Shown here: in pieces, positions 34,822 to 42,459 of the stretch | Layout of the letters: the number at the start of each line of letters is the position of its first letter | How positions within the stretch are numbered: position 1 is the stretch's first letter | From: Deltaproteobacteria bacterium | GTDB lineage: Bacteria; UBA10199; JACPAL01; GCA-016699445 | Assembly: GCA_016699445.1 (NCBI GenBank) | Contig: CP064976.1 | Coordinates: 1,364,001-1,428,000, forward strand | Length of the DNA stretch: 64,000 nt | Reading direction: 5' to 3' | Position numbers and translations under genes: made by a program | The notes under the pieces: generated by a model | What the model was told of the DNA's origin: nothing | The model's input: only the letters and a program-made list of their open reading frames with translations | The model's database searches: none

Positions 34822-34837
34822 GTATTCTATGGAATAC
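34822..34837. promoter_or_regulatory. Palindrome GTATTC-TATG-GAATAC
   Basis: Second copy of the GTATTC-N4-GAATAC half-site pair, 60 bp upstream of the TIGR02147 start on one side and 80 bp upstream of the Met-rich protein gene (34917) on the other. Position suits autoregulation and possibly control of the divergent gene. Confidence 0.6.
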
Positions 34838-34916
34838 GTCAAATGTGTGCCATTTCACGCAACTTGAAAGAGCTGGCTCTACGATAATCTCTTCAGGGGT
34901 TAAAATAGGAGGGTTT

Positions 34917-35480
34917 ATGGGAGTGTTTCAGGAAGTAAATCAATTGTATCAACAAAGTATGGATATGGCTCACAGGCCGATTTTTGATGCCATGCATTTA
35001 GCTTTGGGAGATGAGGCGATCGAAACATTAGGGCATGCGGCTATGCGATTTGAGAATGGTATGGAGTTAGTTGCTCATGAACCTTTTAATAGTGTCACAT
35101 CAGCAGCTCAATGGGTAGGAACTCAGGTGTCTGATGTGATAGAACGATTGAATGCTCCATCACAGTCTTTACAGCGATGTTATGTGCCTGTAGAAACCGA
35201 TCGCCCGCGTATTAATGGATCGGTATCGGTCAATTTTTATGGCGGTAACGCCTCTTACTATCCTGTCTTTTATCAATGTAACTCCATGCTTTTCTTTTCA
35301 GCTGTCTCTTCCTGCTGGCAGATGGGAATTGATCCATTTTTGAATCCTTACATGCTGATGCAAATGCTCATGATGTTAATGATGCAGCAGAATATGATGT
35401 TTATGAACCCATTCTTAATTCCTCAATCATTTGGGATAGGGATTTTTTTATCTTTAAATCCAGGCCTTCGATTTCTTTAG
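34917..35480 (+). CDS. Hypothetical protein with Met-rich C-terminus
   Basis: A 187-residue protein, start fixed by TAGGAGG four bases before ATG 34917. The first half is soluble and helical (GVFQEVNQLYQQSMDMAHRP), then SVSVNFYGGNASYYPVFYQC, and finally a hydrophobic Met-rich stretch NPYMLMQMLMMLMMQQNMMF. No signal peptide; no family recognised. The last 80 bases overlap the convergent AbiEii gene, so the genuine C-terminus may be altered. Divergent from the TIGR02147 operon, with the shared palindrome between. Confidence 0.55.
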   Translation: MGVFQEVNQLYQQSMDMAHRPIFDAMHLALGDEAIETLGHAAMRFENGMELVAHEPFNSVTSAAQWVGTQVSDVIERLNAPSQSLQRCYVPVETDRPRINGSVSVNFYGGNASYYPVFYQCNSMLFFSAVSSCWQMGIDPFLNPYMLMQMLMMLMMQQNMMFMNPFLIPQSFGIGIFLSLNPGLRFL

Positions 35481-36155
35481 GTGGAAAATAATCGTGAAGC
35501 TCTCGGTCGATGGCCTCTAAAGAGAGTTTATGAAGAGCTTTTTCAAGATGGTTGATAAATTCTAGGAGCGTGATTTGAGACGGACCCTTTTCTTTTTTGC
35601 CTCTTGAATAAACAATTTTTTGTAACCGTCGATTGAGCGTCTCTCGATCAGGCAGCACTTTTAAAAACTGATAAATGAAGTAAGCATCGTAGATATCGCG
35701 CATGAGACTTCGTTCGTTCCAAGCGGCTAATTTATGAGCCAGGGCTATGTCTAATTTCATAATGCATACGACATGGGGAAGTTGTTTGTAATGTTGAGAG
35801 ACTTCTGCTGTGCTGATGGGTTGATAGGGGCAATCAGAAGAAACATTGATTTCAATTTTTGCTTTAAAAGTTCCAAAATTATTTTTGAGAGTTAGCAGGT
35901 AACGAGCATGAGTTGAATGTAATTTGTATGTAAATTTTAATCCTTCGACTCCATCAAAAGCTTTCTGTAAAAGTGGCACGATGTCTTTTTTTGATTTGTA
36001 AGGAATAAAGACGTAGTCGAGGTCATTGGTTGATCGTTGGGAATTGAGCAAGCGCAAGACCATACCCCTTTAAGGATGGCGTGGTTGCCAAATTTTTCTG
36101 AAAGAAAATTGATGAGCCAAATTCGAAAAGCTTCATCAGATTGAATCCTGTCCAT
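35401..36155 (-). CDS. AbiEii-type nucleotidyltransferase toxin, split by a frameshift
   Basis: The toxin half of a type IV AbiE module. The first 32 codons (MDRIQSDEAFRIWLINFLSE through HAILKG) run from 36155; then the frame shifts and continues as GMVLRLLNSQRSTNDLDYVF to 35401. One extra G in the G4 run (plus-strand C4 at 36065-36068) restores ILKGGMVLR, the standard AbiEii junction. The nucleotidyltransferase core S-T-N-D-L-D-Y is intact; later KLDIALAHKLAAWNERSLMRD is the second conserved block. It follows AbiEi by one base. About 250 residues when repaired. Confidence 0.78.
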
Positions 36156-36156
36156 C

Positions 36157-36771
36157 TTATGCCCCCTGATTGATAATTGTTTGAACGAATTTTCTGAATT
36201 TAGGGTTTGGATAATTTCCTAAATATTTTTGAATAAGCCCTTTATTTAAAAGTGAAACATCGATATCTGAGTAAACATTAAACGAAAACTTTTGTCCCTT
36301 TTGATAAAAATAAAGAGTATCAAGAAATGCCTTTTCTTTATTTGCACTGCGCACACCGTTATCAAATTGATCGTAACCAAACCATAGGTGTTTGGAGAGA
36401 CCCAAATGAACAATTCTCCCCATGGAAGAGGTATAAGTCCGAGATCTCCCCGTCTTCACGGCATAAATTGTTTTGTTTGGGGTAGAGCCTATGATGAGTT
36501 CTTTAGCTAAAACGGTTCCTAAGCTTAGTGCTGATTTAGGAGAAATGCGTTGAGAAAGGTGTTCTAATTGACAGTTTGGTGTGACATAAAATCCTCGCGT
36601 AAAGCGCAGCAGAAGTCCGGCTTTTATGAAAGGATTCATTTTTCTCTTGAAAAGAAGTTGGTTCGAAGTGAAAAAAAAGTTCTTTAGATCTACGTGTGAA
36701 AAGACTCCCTTATGATCGATGGCGAGTTTTTGAAATAAAATAATTACGTGAGGGTCTATTTTCATAAGCAC
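36157..36771 (-). CDS. AbiEi-like antitoxin (type IV TA)
   Basis: A 204-residue protein with an N-terminal winged-helix region (HVIILFQKLAIDHKGVFSHV, LLRFTRGFYVTPN) and a C-terminal domain with SANKEKAFLDTLYFY, as in AbiEi antitoxins that repress the operon and counter the AbiEii nucleotidyltransferase. The pair is adjacent on the minus strand. GTG at 36771 has AAGG nine bases upstream; ATG at 36765 is the alternative. AbiE modules can give phage resistance by abortive infection; here the partner toxin is frameshifted in this sequence. Confidence 0.75.
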   Translation of the reverse strand: MLMKIDPHVIILFQKLAIDHKGVFSHVDLKNFFFTSNQLLFKRKMNPFIKAGLLLRFTRGFYVTPNCQLEHLSQRISPKSALSLGTVLAKELIIGSTPNKTIYAVKTGRSRTYTSSMGRIVHLGLSKHLWFGYDQFDNGVRSANKEKAFLDTLYFYQKGQKFSFNVYSDIDVSLLNKGLIQKYLGNYPNPKFRKFVQTIINQGA

Positions 36772-36812
36772 AGATAATTACCTTTTTATGATACTATTTG
36801 TCATTATAATTT

Positions 36813-38801
36813 ATGAACCACTTCAAACTCCATTCAGAATTTAAACCTCAAGGTGATCAGCCAAAAGCTATTGCTGATTTGACAGAAGGTCTTGTGAACG
36901 GTGTGAAGCATCAGACTCTTCTCGGTGTGACGGGGTCTGGTAAGACGTTTACAATGGCCAATGTGATTCAGAATGTTCAGAAGCCGACCTTAGTGATAGC
37001 GCCCAACAAAACTCTCGCGGCACAATTATTTTCTGAATTTAAAGAATTCTTTCCTGAAAACGCCGTCGAGTATTTTGTTTCGTATTATGATTATTACCAG
37101 CCAGAAGCTTATGTCCCAGCTCAAGATCTCTATATCGAAAAAGATTCAGCCATCAATGAAGAGATTGATAAGCTTCGCCACTCAGCGACGCGGTCACTTT
37201 TAGAACGTCGTGATGTGGTGATTGTGTCTTCCGTGTCGTGTATTTATGGTTTGGGTTCACCAGAATCCTATCATGGTTTAGTCTGTCATATTGAGCTTGG
37301 TGCTACGTATCCTCGTCAGCAGCTTTTGAAGGATTTGATCAAAGTGCAGTATGAGCGCAATGATTATGACTTTCACCGTGCGACGTTTCGGGTACGAGGC
37401 GATGTGGTGGAAATCATTCCAGCTCATGAAGAAGAGCGGGGTATCCGTGTTGAATTTTTTGGAGATGAAATTGAACAGATTTCGATGATTGATGTGTTAC
37501 GAGGCAATGTCTTGCAACGCGTTCCTGAAGTGACCATCTACCCCGCTTCTCACTATGTCACTCCTGAAGCTCAAACAAAACGAGCCATTGAAACCATTAA
37601 GGCAGAACTTAAAGATCGTGTGAATTGGTTTAACAATCAGGGAAAACTTTTGGAGGCTCAGCGTATTGATCAGCGCACACGTTATGACATTGAGATGATG
37701 GAAGAGATTGGTTTTTGTAAAGGGATTGAAAATTATTCACGGCATTTGACGGGCCGTGGGCCTGGCCAGCCACCTCCGACATTAATTGATTTTTTCCCTC
37801 CTGATTTTTTATTAATTTTGGATGAAAGCCACCTTACCGTACCACAAGTGGGAGGGATGTATCATGGCGATGCGGCACGAAAAATGAATTTGGTCGAATT
37901 TGGTTTTCGTCTGCCATCCGCTGTGGACAATCGACCTCTCAAATTTGAAGAGTTTGAAAAAATAGTAAATCAAGTGGTCTATGTTTCAGCGACACCAGGA
38001 CCTTATGAATTGGAAAAGTCTCAAGGAGTGATTGTCGAACAAGTCATTCGACCGACAGGATTGGTTGATCCCAAACCCATGGTCCGCCCTGTCAAAAATC
38101 AGGTGGATGACTTGGAAAAAGAAATTCGTCTCAGGATCGAAAAAGGCGAACGAATTTTAGTCACCACATTGACGAAAAAAATGTCGGAAGATCTGACTCA
38201 ATATTATCGTGAAAAAGGGATTCGGGTAAAATATCTTCATTCGGATATTGAGACGTTGGAGCGCGTGGAGATTTTGCAAGAGCTTCGCAAAGGAAGTTTT
38301 GATGTATTGGTGGGAATCAATTTACTTCGTGAAGGTTTGGATCTTCCAGAAGTGTCTTTGGTGGCGATTCTGGATGCTGATAAAGAAGGCTTTCTGCGCT
38401 CCGAACGATCATTGATTCAAACCTTTGGTCGTGCCGCACGAAATGCCAATGGTCAGGTGATTCTCTATGCGGATTCGATTACAGGTTCGATGAAAAAAGC
38501 CATAGATGAGGCAGAGCGTCGTCGAACCATCCAACAAGCCTACAATAAAGAGCACAACATTACGCCTCAAACGATTAAAAAGAATTTCAAAAATGCTCTT
38601 CAATCTTATTATGAAAAAGATATTTTTAAGTTAGAAGAAGGTGAGGAGCGAGTTGATGTGGCTGACATTCCAAAGACGATCAAGTCTCTCAAAAATGACA
38701 TGAAAGAAGCCGCAGGAAGATTGGAATTTGAAAAAGCGGCTGAGATTCGAGATCGCATTCAAAAACTTCGTGAGCAGGAGCTAGCCTTTGGCATTTCTTA
38801 A
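36813..38801 (+). CDS. uvrB: Excinuclease ABC subunit B
   Basis: UvrB, the helicase-like damage-verification subunit of nucleotide excision repair. The 662 residues contain Walker A GVTGSGKTFT, the beta-hairpin region YFVSYYDYYQPEAYVPAQDL, the DEAD-like DESH (LILDESHLTVPQ), helicase motif VSATPGPYE, the motif VI region QTFGRAARN, and a C-terminal UVR motif (RLEFEKAAEIRDRIQKLREQ) that binds UvrC. uvrC itself is at 42.5 kb. The ATG lies two bases beyond a TATAAT sequence and has no evident ribosome binding site. Confidence 0.97.
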   Translation: MNHFKLHSEFKPQGDQPKAIADLTEGLVNGVKHQTLLGVTGSGKTFTMANVIQNVQKPTLVIAPNKTLAAQLFSEFKEFFPENAVEYFVSYYDYYQPEAYVPAQDLYIEKDSAINEEIDKLRHSATRSLLERRDVVIVSSVSCIYGLGSPESYHGLVCHIELGATYPRQQLLKDLIKVQYERNDYDFHRATFRVRGDVVEIIPAHEEERGIRVEFFGDEIEQISMIDVLRGNVLQRVPEVTIYPASHYVTPEAQTKRAIETIKAELKDRVNWFNNQGKLLEAQRIDQRTRYDIEMMEEIGFCKGIENYSRHLTGRGPGQPPPTLIDFFPPDFLLILDESHLTVPQVGGMYHGDAARKMNLVEFGFRLPSAVDNRPLKFEEFEKIVNQVVYVSATPGPYELEKSQGVIVEQVIRPTGLVDPKPMVRPVKNQVDDLEKEIRLRIEKGERILVTTLTKKMSEDLTQYYREKGIRVKYLHSDIETLERVEILQELRKGSFDVLVGINLLREGLDLPEVSLVAILDADKEGFLRSERSLIQTFGRAARNANGQVILYADSITGSMKKAIDEAERRRTIQQAYNKEHNITPQTIKKNFKNALQSYYEKDIFKLEEGEERVDVADIPKTIKSLKNDMKEAAGRLEFEKAAEIRDRIQKLREQELAFGIS

Positions 38802-38825
38802 AGCATTTTATCATAAAATAAAAAA

Positions 38826-38888
38826 GGACATGGTGAGCTTGTCGAACCATAAAACTCAAATTGGTCCTTCGACAGGCTCAGGATGTCC
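38826..38888 (+). repeat. Imperfect hairpin repeat at the start of the glycosyltransferase gene
   Basis: Left arm GGACATGGTGAGCTTGTCGA (from 38826) and right arm ending GACAGGCTCAGGATGTCC (to 38888) are imperfect inverses. A second copy with the same left arm lies at 53907-53981, also at the very start of a plus-strand gene. In both, the left arm supplies an ATG and encodes MVSLSNH. This looks like a dispersed REP-like element. Confidence 0.75.
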
Positions 38889-40335
38889 CTATCTCTTGTT
38901 TGTTTTCTTACTTGTCCAACGCCTTCCATCGTTGATTGTTCCCTTTTGGACAAAAGACGAAGGATTTTGGTGGGCTGTAGGAAAATCTGTCGCCAATGGT
39001 GGAAAACTTTTTGTGACGAGTGTCGATAACAAACCCCCACTTTTTTTGGGTGGCTATGCTTTAGCCATTCAATGGTTTGGAGATACGTATTCGATGATGG
39101 CTCTTCATGCTTTAGTCATTTTAGGTCAGGGCTTGATTTTGTGGGTGATTTATCAGGTGAGTCGAAAACATTGGGGAGAATCCATCGCACAGGCGACAGC
39201 CTTGATGTATCTGTGTCTGCAGGGATCTTTTGTCAGCCAGGAAATTTTGGCCGCTAATAGTGAAAACCTCATGATGCCTTTGTTGATGCTGACTTTTTAT
39301 TTATATGATCGTGACGCTAAAAATATCTTTTTGTTTGTTCTGATGGGTGTGTTGACTGGAATCGGATTTTTTCTGCGTCAGACATCGGTCATCTTTTTCT
39401 TTTTTTATGCTCTTCATGAAGTCTTAAACACAAAATCATGGAAACATTTTTTGAAAAGTTTTCTCGATGGTTTGTGGATGCTCTTTGGTTTTCTGATTGT
39501 TTTTGGGCTGACATGTTTGTGGTTTTTTAAACAAGGGTCCTTTGATGAGTTTTGGTACTGGACGTTTTCAATTACACGAGAATACGTCGATGAAAGTCTG
39601 CCTCTTAATATTATCCTATGGGATGGGTTTTGGAAAACAGCGACAATTATGCTGTCTCAAGGTTTAGTGTGGGGACTAGCTCTTTATGCTTTAAGAAATG
39701 ATTTTAAAAAAATCTGGAGCCTTTTCTTTTTTAGCATGATCTTGATTGTTTCTGCAGGCTGGCGTTTTAGCCATCATTACTATCTTCAAATTTTTCCAGC
39801 GGCAGCACTTTTGGCGGGATGGGCTTTGTTTCAAAGAAAAAATAAGTGGCCATTATCCAAAACCTGGGTGTCGGTTTGCTTAATGATTCCACTGTTGGGG
39901 TTTACAGGCGAAGCTGTATTTCGCTGTGTAAAAGATTCTTCAGGATTTCCAAGACCTGCTATTCGTGAGTTGGGCCTGTGGTTAAAAGAGAATAAGAAGC
40001 CTAACGATCACCTATTTATTTGGGGCTATTATCCTGAAATTTATTATTATTCGGGTTTAAGTAATGGAGCTCGTTTTGTCGAAATTCATTTTTTAACCGG
40101 ACAAATTCGCGACAGTATCAAGTCAGGTGGTTTAGGTAGTCGAGGTCGTTTATGGGATTGGCTTTGGAGTGATTTAAAAAATCCACCCGAGTGGTTTGTG
40201 GATAATACAGCATTTCCCGTGAGTGGAAGATATTTGAGCCCCTTGTCGCAATTTCCGGATTTAGAAAAGTTTGTTTTGGAAAACTATACAGAAGTGAAAG
40301 ATATCCATGGAATGAAAATCTTTCATAAAAAGTGA
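38830..40335 (+). CDS. GT-C/GT39-like membrane glycosyltransferase
   Basis: A roughly 500-residue integral membrane protein with about ten helices, of the dolichyl-phosphate-mannose mannosyltransferase/ArnT (GT-C) type. The catalytic loop region near the N-terminus has FWTKDEGFWWAVGKSVANGG with the expected acidic pair, then VDNKPPLFL (typical 'KPP' motif). The first about 20 residues come from a repeat element; ATG 38830 lies in it, with AAGGAC just before. An in-frame ATG at 38788 overlaps uvrB. Should use a polyprenyl-phosphate sugar, fitting the GT2 enzyme at 41.1 kb. Confidence 0.75.
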   Translation: MVSLSNHKTQIGPSTGSGCPYLLFVFLLVQRLPSLIVPFWTKDEGFWWAVGKSVANGGKLFVTSVDNKPPLFLGGYALAIQWFGDTYSMMALHALVILGQGLILWVIYQVSRKHWGESIAQATALMYLCLQGSFVSQEILAANSENLMMPLLMLTFYLYDRDAKNIFLFVLMGVLTGIGFFLRQTSVIFFFFYALHEVLNTKSWKHFLKSFLDGLWMLFGFLIVFGLTCLWFFKQGSFDEFWYWTFSITREYVDESLPLNIILWDGFWKTATIMLSQGLVWGLALYALRNDFKKIWSLFFFSMILIVSAGWRFSHHYYLQIFPAAALLAGWALFQRKNKWPLSKTWVSVCLMIPLLGFTGEAVFRCVKDSSGFPRPAIRELGLWLKENKKPNDHLFIWGYYPEIYYYSGLSNGARFVEIHFLTGQIRDSIKSGGLGSRGRLWDWLWSDLKNPPEWFVDNTAFPVSGRYLSPLSQFPDLEKFVLENYTEVKDIHGMKIFHKK

Positions 40336-40341
40336 TGAGTT

Positions 40342-41158
40342 TTATAGAAAACTTCTGATTTGAAAATTTTTTTCTTTAAGTAATTTTTTAAACTCATCAC
40401 TCATGAGAAGTTTGAGCTCTTCTTCACGGTCGCCAGGGAAATCATCTCCAAAATAATCATCAGTAGAATATTTTTTAGCGGGGTGGACCATGACTTCTGA
40501 AAGATCCGTTGTCATGCGATCCAAAAGTGAGCTCCATTTTTCTAACTGATGAGTTTCTGTGCCTAAGCTAAAACCATAAAAAGGGATCTGTGGAGTTCCA
40601 AAATCAAGATTCGTAGTCAGGAGATTGAGAAATGTGCGCGTCAACCAGCGTGGAATAGTAACACCACCTGCTTCCGCCGGAATACGGACATACGGAATGT
40701 GCTTTTGATCCACGATCTCTTTAACGACATCTCGAACAATCGGGAAAACATGCACATGCTGATGCCCATCGGCATGAGATATTTTAAGACCTGATTTTTC
40801 AAACTGCTCGTATTGAAGTAAAAGTTCTTTTTGAACGTCTTCTTTTAATTTTTCCCCAAAAAGACCTAATGATAAAGGAGTTTAAAGGATGAAATGTGCC
40901 TTCTGAAGTGACGAGAGAAGGGATAGATTTTGGATCTGACAAAGGTCGTCCTAGAGTCAGATTGATGTGCCAGCCGATATCGAGTGAATGCTGTTTCGCT
41001 AATTGAAGCGCTTCATTTGAAGTGGGAAAATTAACCAATGCACTCGTTGCTGAAATACAACCTTTTTGAATTCCTAAAAGAATTCCTTCATTCACACCGT
41101 GCGTCAGCCCAAAATCATCCGCGTGCAAAATCAACTTTCTAACGGTCAGTTTTTTCAA
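40342..41158 (-). CDS. YdjC/ChbG-like carbohydrate deacetylase, split by a frameshift
   Basis: A polysaccharide-deacetylase-like protein (YdjC/ChbG/HpnK family). Part one from 41158: LILHADDFGLTHGVNEGILL with metal-binding Asp-Asp, then DIGWHINLTLGRPL with His. It breaks after HPLNS; the correct frame continues as EKLKEDVQKELLLQYEQFEK, KISHADGHQHVHVFPIV (metal His) to 40342. Removing one base in AACTCCTTTATC (plus strand about 40870-40885) joins them. It overlaps the GT2 gene by 20 bases and probably modifies a glycan or glycolipid. Confidence 0.75.
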
Positions 41159-41912
41159 GCTGGTAGTGTCCTTTCCAGCGCCACCAATGAATGCGGCAAA
41201 TATCTAAAAACATCCCTAACCCATCGCTTAAAAAGCTCATCGTCGTCCCCACATGATAATGAAGGGTGATGGGGACTTCGACAACTTTGAGTTTTGCCAC
41301 GTGTGCCAGATATAAAACTTCAACATCAAAGCTAAATCCGGTGAGTTTCAATTGAGAAAAAATAAATTGAGCGGTGCTGGCTTGAAATCCTTTCAAGCCT
41401 CCTTGTGTATCATGGGTCTCAGGGATCAATGACGTATAGCGTACCAAAGCACTAAACATGCGGCTCATGAGATGGCGTTGGTACAGGTGACGGGTTACTG
41501 TAGGACTGATGATATAACGCGTATCTTTATGGGTGCGTGAAGCAATGGCGACATCGACACCTGTCTTCAGAGTCTCAAGCACTTTATAAACTTCACTCAT
41601 CGGATAGGCGAGGTCACAGTCAGTAAAAATACGGTATTTCCCAGTAGCTGCCAGCATTCCACGACTGACGGTAACGCCCTTGCCAGAATTTTTTTCGTTC
41701 ACCAAAAGTTGAATAGAGAATGGATGGTTTTGATTCAGAAACTGACGACAAATATCTTCAGAAAGATCTGGGCTAGCATCAATAACTAAAACCAATTCCC
41801 ACGATTCTTTAAAATTTTGAATTCGATGGAGTATTCCTTCACGAATCTCTTCTAAACTTTTTTTAAGAAAGCTTTCAGCGCCATAGATGGGGATGATGAG
41901 TGAAACATCCAT
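41139..41912 (-). CDS. Family 2 glycosyltransferase (polyprenyl-phosphate sugar synthase-like)
   Basis: A 257-residue GT2 enzyme: LIIPIYGAESFLKKSLEEI at the N-terminus, LVIDASPDLSEDICRQF, NEKNSGKGVTVSRGMLAATG, and the metal-binding FTDCDLAYP (DxD). THDTQGGLKGFQ and the rest resemble dolichyl-phosphate glucose/mannose synthases. It would load a sugar from a nucleotide donor onto a lipid carrier for the GT-C enzyme encoded on the other strand nearby. It overlaps the deacetylase gene by 20 bases, so the pair is co-translated. Acceptor inferred. Confidence 0.82.
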   Translation of the reverse strand: MDVSLIIPIYGAESFLKKSLEEIREGILHRIQNFKESWELVLVIDASPDLSEDICRQFLNQNHPFSIQLLVNEKNSGKGVTVSRGMLAATGKYRIFTDCDLAYPMSEVYKVLETLKTGVDVAIASRTHKDTRYIISPTVTRHLYQRHLMSRMFSALVRYTSLIPETHDTQGGLKGFQASTAQFIFSQLKLTGFSFDVEVLYLAHVAKLKVVEVPITLHYHVGTTMSFLSDGLGMFLDICRIHWWRWKGHYQLEKTDR

Positions 41913-41921
41913 GAGTGATTT

Positions 41922-42428
41922 TTAGAAGAAGAAGTAACGAAGTTGAAGTCCACCCGTCATATCAAATTCACTTTCAGGGCTGAATTCAAAACCAGGAGCC
42001 AGTTCAACACCAATTTCAAATTCACCATCACTTAGCTGCCAAGCCACACCCACTGGAAATCTCATGGCCCCAACGGCTTTATCGTTTTTGGCCACACCTG
42101 TTTTAAATCCTGTTCCAAAATAAGGGACAACAGTAAAATCGCCACCATTATAATCCAAAATACCATTGAGGCGAAAAAGAAGTGAGGGCTGAATAATAAA
42201 TCCTTCTTCTTCAAATCCATAACCCAAAGTTAAATCTCCTGCGAGGTGATCGAGAAAATAGAATCGTGTATTAAAACCCATGGGCTCACCGAGATTGACT
42301 CCGACTCCCCAGGTTTTTGAATCCGAACTTGAACTACGACGAGAACGTCGGGCTTCAACAGTCGAAAATGGTGCTAAGATAGCTGTGATTGTGAGTGTTA
42401 ATAAGAGTGTTTTTAAAAGTTTCTTCAT
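41922..42428 (-). CDS. Small outer-membrane beta-barrel protein
   Basis: A 168-residue exported protein. Signal peptide MKKLLKTLLLTLTITAILAP ending near VEARR, then a Ser/Arg stretch, followed by alternating amphipathic strands (WGVGVNLGEPMGFNTRFYFL, LTLGYGFEEEGFIIQPSLLF) and a C-terminal LQLRYFFF with terminal Phe for barrel insertion. Probably an eight-strand outer-membrane barrel. Start at 42428 is set by AAGGAG seven bases upstream. It is divergent from uvrC and ten bases upstream of the GT2 gene. Confidence 0.75.
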   Translation of the reverse strand: MKKLLKTLLLTLTITAILAPFSTVEARRSRRSSSSDSKTWGVGVNLGEPMGFNTRFYFLDHLAGDLTLGYGFEEEGFIIQPSLLFRLNGILDYNGGDFTVVPYFGTGFKTGVAKNDKAVGAMRFPVGVAWQLSDGEFEIGVELAPGFEFSPESEFDMTGGLQLRYFFF

Positions 42429-42459
42429 AAATTCTCCTTGAACGTGGTAGCGTGACCTC

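Noticed and set aside
36801..36815. TATAAT as the uvrB promoter
   Set aside because: It ends two bases before the uvrB ATG, too close for a start site ahead of the codon; it may serve the divergent AbiE operon or be chance in AT-rich DNA.
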